Assembly (NCBI GenBank): GCA_017390245.1
Contig: JAFPCE010000033.1
Span: forward strand, 1 to 9,143
DNA: 9,143 nt
From: Selenomonadaceae bacterium
GTDB taxonomy: Bacteria > Bacillota > Negativicutes > Selenomonadales > Selenomonadaceae
Reading direction: 5' to 3'
The notes beneath the pieces were generated by a model. The model was not told the origin of the DNA. It worked only from the letters and a program-made list of their open reading frames with translations, and did no database searches. Position numbers and translations under genes: made by a program. Of this stretch, positions 1-5,096 are shown one piece after another. Every line of letters begins with the position of its first letter. Within the stretch, counting starts at the first letter, position 1.

Positions 1-992
1 GTCTGTATTCCTATGTTAAAGAGAGATTAGTTCCTGGGAAAATGACTTATATTTTTTTAGATGAGATTCAAAATTGTCTTGATTTCCAGCGTGCTGTTGA
101 TAGTCTTTTCATTCAGCCGGATACAGACATCTATATTACTGGCTCTAATGCCTTCATGCTTTCTGGTGAATTGGCAACCATGTTGTCTGGACGCTATATT
201 ACAATTGATATGCAGCCATTATCCTTTGCGGAATATTATTCAGCAAAGGCTTCAATAGGAAAAGAGCAGGCATTTCAGAATTATATGAGGCTTGGGGCAT
301 TTCCCTATGTGTTATCCCTGGGAAATAATGAAGCTGCTGTAAGAACTTATCTAGAAGGAATATACAATACGATTCTGCTAAAGGATGTTGCTAGCAGGGA
401 AAATATTACAGACATAACAATTTTAGAAAGTATTGTGCGGTTTCTTGCCAGCAATATTGGCAGTCCGGTTTCTATGAAGAAAATAGCCGATACTTTAATG
501 TCTAGTGGCAGAAAGCTTTCAGTTAATACAGTTGAAAAATATGTACGAGCCCTTACCGATAGCTATATTTTTTATAAGGTGAACCGATATGATGTCAAAG
601 GGAGGCAATATCTGAAAACACAAGGAAAATACTATATCGCAGACACTGGCCTGCGCAGGTTATTGACTACCGAGAGTGCATCAGATTTAGGCCATCTGCT
701 TGAAAACATTGTTTACTTGGAACTGAAACGCCGTAATATGGACGTAAATATAGGAAAAGTATCCGAATTTGAAGTTGATTTCGTTACAGCAAACAGCGAT
801 GAAGTCAGGTACTATCAGGTTTCTGCCAGTGTTCTGGATGAAACAGTCAAACAACGTGAATTACGGTCGCTGCAGAAAATCAAGGATAATCATCCCAAAG
901 TGTTATTAACATTGGATATTATTGGCACAAACGCAAACTATGATGGAATTCGCCAATATAATTTGATTGACTGGCTCTTGGACACACACTGA
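1..992 (+). CDS. AAA ATPase with C-terminal DUF4143 domain (5' end missing)
   Basis: This is the C-terminal part of an ATP-binding protein of the AAA_14/DUF4143 type. The reading frame is open from position 3 to the left edge, so the ATG at 42 is internal and the true start and Walker A loop lie outside the window. Counting from that ATG, a Walker B strand (YIFLDEIQ, residues 3-10) is followed by a GSN sensor-1-like motif near residue 34 and an LSGR arginine motif near residue 48. A helical region near residues 150-190 leads to the DUF4143 part, whose LENIVYLEL, EVDFV and YYQVS strands resemble a PD-(D/E)xK nuclease fold with the last E-x-K changed to Q-V-S, so it is probably not a nuclease. 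Family members are often solitary accessory genes of unknown role. The gene is more AT-rich than the polymerases to the right, which would fit acquisition by transfer. It converges with the cyclase gene; its terminator is probably the hairpin at 1236-1275. Confidence 0.85.
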   Translation, partial: LYSYVKERLVPGKMTYIFLDEIQNCLDFQRAVDSLFIQPDTDIYITGSNAFMLSGELATMLSGRYITIDMQPLSFAEYYSAKASIGKEQAFQNYMRLGAFPYVLSLGNNEAAVRTYLEGIYNTILLKDVASRENITDITILESIVRFLASNIGSPVSMKKIADTLMSSGRKLSVNTVEKYVRALTDSYIFYKVNRYDVKGRQYLKTQGKYYIADTGLRRLLTTESASDLGHLLENIVYLELKRRNMDVNIGKVSEFEVDFVTANSDEVRYYQVSASVLDETVKQRELRSLQKIKDNHPKVLLTLDIIGTNANYDGIRQYNLIDWLLDTH

Positions 993-1021
993 AATGCATA
1001 GTAATACAGATGAAGTGTCAT
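938..1021 (-). CDS. possible 27-residue leftward ORF with strong RBS, or remnant gene start
   Basis: The minus strand carries AAAAGGAGG (positions 1029-1037), a 7-base spacer, an ATG (1019-1021) and 27 sense codons before a TAG. A perfect TATAAT lies at 1054-1059 with only a weak -35 (TTAGTA). The peptide begins MTLHLYYYAF and has no domain that I recognise. It overlaps the 3' end of the ATPase gene in antisense. The initiation signals are better than expected by chance, but the product is short and unfamiliar. It could be a real small protein, or the control region of a gene whose body was replaced when the ATPase arrived. Confidence 0.22.
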   Translation of the reverse strand: MTLHLYYYAFQCVSKSQSIKLYWRIPS

Positions 1022-1235
1022 ATATAAGCCTCCTTTTATATTCAGTATAACATATTATACGGATAAAATATATACGTACTAATTAACAGATAATAGTAAT
1101 TAGAGAAAAAACTAATCAAAAAACGATACTTTTATCAATGCAGTGCAAAAACATCAGCAAGCGAAAAGCCGTTAATTACTACCAGTCTGCCGGGATGCTT
1201 TTGTGTCACTGGATGGTTAATAATTTACATGATAA
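993..1235. other. intergenic region between convergent genes
   Basis: This AT-rich spacer lies between the ATPase and the cyclase terminator. It holds the leftward promoter/RBS cassette near 1019-1059. It also contains a GC-richer patch at about 1139-1210, whose minus strand encodes a short protein-like peptide ending in ADVFALH without an RBS. I see no RNA gene and no insertion-sequence ends. Confidence 0.6.
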
Positions 1236-1275
1236 AAAACTCCTTATTCCTGCTAGTGGGGGGATAAGGAGTTTT
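1236..1275 (-). terminator. Rho-independent terminator of the GGDEF gene, probably bidirectional
   Basis: A 15-bp stem pairs 1236-1250 with 1261-1275 (AAAACTCCTTAT against ATAAGGAGTTTT, then one G-T wobble and two G-C pairs) around a 10-base loop. On the minus strand the stem runs into six T residues, 25 bases past the cyclase stop codon. On the plus strand the tail is TTTTCTT, so it may also stop transcripts from the ATPase. Confidence 0.88.
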
Positions 1276-1299
1276 CTTATGTCTGAAATTAAATCAAGC

Positions 1300-2613
1300 T
1301 TATTTATCTGTTTTCTTTTCGTAGAATCTGCAGCAGTGTCTGCCTGCTTCCTTAGCCTTATAGAGAGCCTGGTCAGCCTTGTGGTACAGCTCATTCTGAT
1401 AGCCGTTGTCGGAGAAGGCAATACCAATACTCAGGGAAGCTGGAGGACTATCGTCATTTGGCTTCTGCAGCTTCTGATTGATAGCGATTATTATTTCCTC
1501 GATAGCATCTTTATGCTCAGGAGTTACATCTGTGAGAATAATGGCAAATTCATCACCGCCGATGCGGATTGGGAAGTCCTTGGAGCTGAAGCTGTTTTCC
1601 AGAAGCCAGGCTACCTTCTTTAAGCAGGCATCACCGGCTTCATGGCCGTAGTTATCATTTACCTGCTTGAAGTAGTCCACATCTACCAGGGCAAGAGCCA
1701 GTGGCTTGCCATTATCCCTGAGTGTATCCTTTAACTGGGTAAATGCCTCACGGTTCATAATGCCGGTTAATGGATCATGCTCAGCCTTGTGGCGGAGCTG
1801 GGCTTCAGTTGATGCACGTACTTCACAAAGACCATTGTATACAAAGGCAAGATACTTAAACTCATAGGAACCAACCATTTCCATGGACTCATTATTTTTC
1901 ATGCTGTTAATAGAAATATGCAACGGACGGAGAATCATCACTAAGATAATGATGAATATGAGAATATTGACAATCAGCATTACAGCCAGCAAAATGGTTT
2001 CCTGTACCAGACTGTTGTGCATGGTTTCGATACTGTCCTCCTGGGTTGTCTTTAAACCATCCAGAACCTGAGAGGTGAAGTTATTGATATGATACTTAAT
2101 GGATTCCTTGCGGTCCTGATAGATAGAACCATATATCAGATCCTTAGCTTTAGCAAGCTGTTCGGCTGGTGAGGCATTAGCCTCAGAGGCCAGGAGCTGT
2201 ACATCAGCAACCTCAGGTGGCAGCTGGCTTACTGGCAAGCCACTGGCCTGGGCAGTTAAACGCATAGCGTAGAATTCCTGCTGCATAAGCCTGTCGGAAA
2301 ACTGCAGTCCCTGCTTCAGCTCGCCATAGGTTTCGTCACTAATATGATAGCTTTCCATCTTCCGGAGAGCTTTTTCTCTGCGCATGGTTTCATTTGCTTC
2401 TGTAAAATAAGCATCCATGTATTGTCTGTCCTGAGTAGTAACATACATCTGAACCTGCTTGGTCAGGTAATCAGATCCAGCCTGAAGCTCAGCAGCACTG
2501 TTTTCACCATCAAGATATTCGTCAACGTGATGCACCAGGGTATCATAGGTATTCATGGTTTGCACAGTCATGTAAATCATGCCACCATAGATAAGGACCG
2601 CCAGGGCCATCAT
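1300..2613 (-). CDS. membrane-bound diguanylate cyclase (GGDEF), apparent frameshift at the 5' end
   Basis: The product would make cyclic-di-GMP from two GTP. From the ATG at 2613 it has 437 residues. It opens in the middle of a membrane helix (about 1-17), followed by a helical extracytoplasmic sensor region (about 20-205) of unknown ligand, a second membrane helix (about 207-228), and a GGDEF domain (about 278-434). The domain has DPLTG (from D280), the D-x-D-x-F-K-x-x-N-D nucleotide and metal-binding segment, and an intact GGDEF at 352-356, so it should be active. The product-inhibition site (RxxD) reads SSKD, so feedback inhibition is probably absent. No RBS precedes the ATG at 2613. Upstream in frame, a basic stretch (KHIKGFKIRS) would complete the first helix, but a TGA at 2665-2667 closes the frame. 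Both better starts, the TTG at 2678 (RBS AAGAAGG, spacer 8) and the ATG at 2668, lie in other frames. The gene may therefore be frameshifted, or translated weakly from 2613. It appears monocistronic. Confidence 0.88.
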   Translation of the reverse strand: MMALAVLIYGGMIYMTVQTMNTYDTLVHHVDEYLDGENSAAELQAGSDYLTKQVQMYVTTQDRQYMDAYFTEANETMRREKALRKMESYHISDETYGELKQGLQFSDRLMQQEFYAMRLTAQASGLPVSQLPPEVADVQLLASEANASPAEQLAKAKDLIYGSIYQDRKESIKYHINNFTSQVLDGLKTTQEDSIETMHNSLVQETILLAVMLIVNILIFIIILVMILRPLHISINSMKNNESMEMVGSYEFKYLAFVYNGLCEVRASTEAQLRHKAEHDPLTGIMNREAFTQLKDTLRDNGKPLALALVDVDYFKQVNDNYGHEAGDACLKKVAWLLENSFSSKDFPIRIGGDEFAIILTDVTPEHKDAIEEIIIAINQKLQKPNDDSPPASLSIGIAFSDNGYQNELYHKADQALYKAKEAGRHCCRFYEKKTDK

Positions 2614-2686
2614 CCAGATTGTAAAGCTGCGGATTTTAAAGCCTTTTATATGTTTTTCTGCTTTTCATTTTGTTCCAACAATTACG

Positions 2687-2693
2687 CCTTCTT
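2687..2693 (-). promoter_or_regulatory. ribosome binding site pointing to an upstream cyclase start
   Basis: The minus strand reads AAGAAGG here, 5 and 8 bases before tandem TTG codons at 2679-2681 and 2676-2678. The second TTG opens an ORF beginning EQNEKQKNI that stops at a TAA. Removing one TA from the ATAT that follows would join it to the cyclase frame. The site supports a true start upstream of 2613. Confidence 0.45.
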
Positions 2694-2704
2694 TCTTAGT
2701 TAGG

Positions 2705-2995
2705 TGTATTCTCGAAAATAAATTCTTACTTTTAAGATACTAATATAGATTATATGTTTAGGCAATGCAGTACAATGAACCTAGAAGTTATTTTAGTAAA
2801 ACATATTTAATGAATTATTTCTATACTAAACTTATACTTAGAAGGCTTTTTGAAATTTACCTAATATAGTGCTTTTATCCTAAAAGAATTCGTAAATTAT
2901 ATTTTATTATGATTTAGAATTAATTATTAATTGATATATATTATCCAAAATCTATTTTACTTTTTAAAATAATTATAGTACAATTTATCTATAAT
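2705..2995. other. AT-rich gene-free spacer
   Basis: This stretch of about 290 bases is very AT-rich and has stops in all frames. It holds the candidate cyclase promoter, a perfect 6-bp hairpin with a 3-base loop (CTTTTA-TCC-TAAAAG, near 2873-2887), and a plus-strand TACAAT at 2979-2984 with a weak -35. I see no conserved RNA gene. Confidence 0.55.
2749..2777 (-). promoter_or_regulatory. possible promoter of the GGDEF gene
   Basis: The minus strand has a perfect TATAAT (positions 2749-2754) about 70 bases upstream of the TTG/RBS start region. The hexamer 17 bases further upstream is CATTGT, a poor -35. AT-rich surroundings make chance matches common. Confidence 0.3.
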
Positions 2996-3036
2996 GCCAC
3001 CTGTTTTGTCTTGAGACATAGCAGGTGGCTGTTTTT
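2996..3036 (+). terminator. strong hairpin with T-run, oriented as a plus-strand terminator
   Basis: GCCACCTG (2996-3003) pairs with CAGGTGGC (3022-3029). The stem extends by a T-G and a T-A pair, has one T-T mismatch, and continues as TGTC/GACA around a TTGA tetraloop. On the plus strand it is followed at once by TGTTTTT. On the minus strand, the direction of the yolD-like gene that stops at 3035, the hairpin is followed only by ATTATAG. It may still end or protect the yolD transcript, but the T-run faces the opposite way. Confidence 0.75.
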
Positions 3037-3229
3037 ATATATCGTATTCTAAAGCCTGTGCTATATGGCGCTGCAGGGCTTTTTGAATGGCCTCGTCATG
3101 GCCGGTAAGGGCGGCGAAAGGGGCAAACTGGGCAGCCCGTTTAATGACAGGCATAGGCGGCCGTTTGTAGGAAATGGGGCGCTGCAAATTGATGATGTCA
3201 GCGTAGTCGGAAATATCTTTTTCAGGCAC
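3035..3229 (-). CDS. YolD-like small protein, partner of the Y-family polymerase
   Basis: This 64-residue protein carries the hallmark of the YolD-like family in clostridia and relatives: RPPMP at 23-27 followed by RAAQFAPFAALTGH at 31-44, with a helical C-terminus. YolD-like proteins are encoded next to UmuC/UvrX-type polymerases in Firmicutes and are thought to play a UmuD-like accessory role; the exact mechanism is not established. The start is a GTG at 3227-3229. It follows an excellent RBS, and an in-frame TGA lies just upstream, so no other start is possible. It sits 32 bases behind the Y-family polymerase stop, consistent with one operon. An overlapping 65-codon frame with an ATG at 3258 lacks family similarity and is a shadow. 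Confidence 0.87.
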   Translation of the reverse strand: MPEKDISDYADIINLQRPISYKRPPMPVIKRAAQFAPFAALTGHDEAIQKALQRHIAQALEYDI

Positions 3230-3237
3230 TGTATCAG

Positions 3238-3245
3238 CCTCCTTT
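3238..3245 (-). promoter_or_regulatory. ribosome binding site that fixes the yolD-like GTG start
   Basis: The minus strand reads AAAGGAGG, a full match to the 16S anti-Shine-Dalgarno core, 8 bases before the GTG at 3227-3229. It lies in the 32-base gap after the polymerase stop codon and implies strong independent initiation of the second cistron. Confidence 0.85.
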
Positions 3246-3261
3246 CAGATATACCCAAATC

Positions 3262-4827
3262 TCAGGCTCTGTGGCCGCCTATCTGGGCATTGCGCTGGAT
3301 GGTGGTAGCACATTCCTGCAGGTTAGCTCCTTTTAAAAGAGCATTTTTGCCATAGCGTTTTTTGATGCTTAATATGGCCTCCTGAATATGCTGTTCCTTT
3401 TCAGCATTGGTGCTGTAGTTTTTGTTGAGATTTGGTTCAGAACAAAGCTGGGGATTCAGCTCTTCCTCTGTAAAAAGGCTCAGCTGCTGTGGCTGGGTTT
3501 TAGCCTCTGTGGCTGGTATAATATGATTTGCTGCCAGGGAAAGGCGGCGCACCAAAAGGTCTGGATTAACTATCTGGTCGAAAAGCTCCCGCAGCGCTTT
3601 GGTAATGTCCTGGGCGGAAGCCGTAAACTTGCCAAGATTAATAGAGCCATGGGCAGATTTAGGCACCAGCTTGCCAAAGTGATTAGTAGTGATTTCACCA
3701 GTATATTTCTTTCCTGCAGGAGTATTGAGGCTTTCAGCATCATAGCCTACGTGCAGTACCAGCTGGTCTGTTACCAGCTTTTTGCTAAAAAGGTCCAGTG
3801 CCAGATTATCTGCCATTTCCCAGGCGATCACTCTGGCATCAGCGGCAGAAGTGGCTTTTTGCAGCACCTGTCCAGAGCAGGTACTGCGGTTATCTGGCTG
3901 GTAGCTTTTTATATCCTTAATAGTGCAGGGTTCCCAGCCCCAGGCATGGTCGATGAGAAGCTCAGCATTAACACCAAAAAGCTTATACAGCAGATCTTCA
4001 TTGTAGTAACGGCCTTCTAAGCCCAGAGAGCAGCGGGCAATATCTCCCATAGTGTACATGCCATGGTCTGCCAGCTTGCGGGCATAGCCTCTGCCAATGC
4101 GCCAGAAATCAGTTAAGGGCTGGTGCGCCCAGAGAAGCTGGCGATAGCTCATTTCATCCAGAGTGGCTACAGGAATGCCATTTTCATCGGGAGGAATGTG
4201 CTTGGCAATAATATCCATGGCAATTTTTGCCAGATACATATTCGTACCAACACCTGCTGTAGCCGTAATGCCAGTTTCCTCACGTATCTGCACAATTATC
4301 CGGCTGGCCAGCTGGGCTGCAGTCATGTGATAAGTAGCAAGGTAGGGCGTCACATCCATAATAACTTCATCAATGGAGTACACGTGAATATCCTCAGGGG
4401 CAATAAAATCCAGATAAATACCATAAATCTGCGCACTGACGTCACTGTATTCTGCCATGTGGGGTACTGCCACAATGTAATCAATGGCAAGCTGAGGCTT
4501 TTCAGCCAGCTCTATAGCATCGGAGGACGAACCAGTAAATGCTTTGATTTTATTCTTGTAACGTCGCAGACAATTAGCTTCTTTTACCTTCTGTACTACC
4601 TCAAAAAGTCTGGCCCGGCCGCTTAGTCCAAGCTTCTTCAGGGAAGGGGACACTGCCAGGCAGATGGTTTTTTCTGTACGGCTTTTATCAGCCACTACCA
4701 GATTAGTGGTTAAAGGATCTAAATTACGCTTGCGGCATTCTACAGAGGCATAAAAGGATTTTAAATCTATGGCAATATATTGTGGCAGAGTATTTTTCCT
4801 TGCCAAATTTTTTATAGCTGTGTTCAT
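3262..4827 (-). CDS. Y-family translesion DNA polymerase (UmuC/UvrX-like)
   Basis: This 521-residue enzyme would insert nucleotides opposite damaged bases at stalled forks. The palm begins with IAIDLKSFYASVE (about 18-30): D21 is the first metal ligand and Y26 the steric gate, tyrosine as in UmuC. The second catalytic motif is SIDE (151-154), with D153 and E154. A GVGTNMYLAKIAMD segment (about 195-210) matches the family's conserved palm motif, and a little-finger region follows to about 430. QQLSLF at 447-452 is a sliding-clamp motif. A C-terminal tail ending RNAQIGGHRA, typical of longer clostridial-type members, explains the length beyond about 410 residues. The ATG at 4825-4827 has AGGAG with a 9-base spacer. 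The downstream YolD-like gene supports a UmuC/UvrX-type role rather than DinB. No standard Gram-positive LexA box (GAAC-N4-GTTC) was seen upstream, so SOS control is not shown. All catalytic residues are intact. Confidence 0.93.
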   Translation of the reverse strand: MNTAIKNLARKNTLPQYIAIDLKSFYASVECRKRNLDPLTTNLVVADKSRTEKTICLAVSPSLKKLGLSGRARLFEVVQKVKEANCLRRYKNKIKAFTGSSSDAIELAEKPQLAIDYIVAVPHMAEYSDVSAQIYGIYLDFIAPEDIHVYSIDEVIMDVTPYLATYHMTAAQLASRIIVQIREETGITATAGVGTNMYLAKIAMDIIAKHIPPDENGIPVATLDEMSYRQLLWAHQPLTDFWRIGRGYARKLADHGMYTMGDIARCSLGLEGRYYNEDLLYKLFGVNAELLIDHAWGWEPCTIKDIKSYQPDNRSTCSGQVLQKATSAADARVIAWEMADNLALDLFSKKLVTDQLVLHVGYDAESLNTPAGKKYTGEITTNHFGKLVPKSAHGSINLGKFTASAQDITKALRELFDQIVNPDLLVRRLSLAANHIIPATEAKTQPQQLSLFTEEELNPQLCSEPNLNKNYSTNAEKEQHIQEAILSIKKRYGKNALLKGANLQECATTIQRNAQIGGHRA

Positions 4828-4866
4828 ATCATATTGCTCCTGATTTCTTACTTACGTTCTATTTAA

Positions 4867-4896
4867 ATTATAACATTTAGAACACTATTTTGGCAA
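4867..4896 (-). promoter_or_regulatory. promoter of the Y-family polymerase/yolD operon
   Basis: The minus strand has TTGCCA (4891-4896), an 18-base spacer and TATAAT (4867-4872), preceded by TGT, which gives an extended -10. The predicted start near 4860 leaves a leader of about 33 bases. An inverted repeat GTTCTA/TAGAAC (4856-4861 and 4878-4883) flanks the -10 element and could be an operator. Confidence 0.7.
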
Positions 4897-4930
4897 ATGT
4901 ATGTTTATAAATTTTATGAAGGATTTTATG

Positions 4931-4980
4931 ACCTGAAAAAAGCTACTAAAAAAATTGACGAGAAAAATTAACCTGAAAAA
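4931..4980 (+). repeat. 10-bp direct repeat upstream of polC
   Basis: ACCTGAAAAA occurs at 4931-4940 and again at 4971-4980, exactly 40 bases apart. That spacing is close to four helical turns, so both copies lie on about the same face of the DNA, upstream of the polC -10. They could bind a regulator or be chance in AT-rich DNA. Confidence 0.35.
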
Positions 4981-5020
4981 TTTTCCGTACAATTATTTGT
5001 CAGCCACAGGTGATAATATC

Positions 5021-5029
5021 TGCTATAAT
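5021..5029 (+). promoter_or_regulatory. extended -10 promoter of polC
   Basis: TGCTATAAT combines a perfect -10 hexamer (5024-5029) with the TGn extension. No good -35 lies 16-18 bases upstream; TTGTCA at 4997-5002 is 21 bases away. The leader to the polC ATG would be about 60 bases. A GAGG ribosome site lies at 5083-5086. Confidence 0.6.
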
Positions 5030-5096
5030 AGAAAAAGTGATTTTAAACTGATTCTGGAATATTAATTGCAATAAATGATTTTGAGGATATAAATAT

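Noticed and set aside
1..992. ATPase as part of a defence island or toxin-antitoxin system
   Set aside because: DUF4143 ATPases are widespread and often solitary; no partner gene is visible, and the upstream side is outside the window.
1138..1623. 161-codon plus-strand ORF
   Set aside because: It runs through the terminator hairpin and then antisense to the GGDEF domain; no RBS and no family resemblance.
2344..2703. 119-codon plus-strand ORF
   Set aside because: Antisense to the sensor region of the cyclase; no RBS or domain.
3061..3258. 65-codon minus-strand frame overlapping the yolD-like gene
   Set aside because: The other frame has the YolD-like signature and a perfectly spaced RBS; this one has neither.
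3388..4626. Two long plus-strand ORFs (3388-4020 and 4123-4626)
   Set aside because: Both are antisense to the Y-family polymerase, whose catalytic motifs are unmistakable; neither has a recognisable domain.
4855..4960. Canonical Gram-positive LexA box upstream of the translesion operon
   Set aside because: Searched by eye for GAAC-N4-GTTC and close variants; GAAC at 4880-4883 has no GTTC partner at the right distance.
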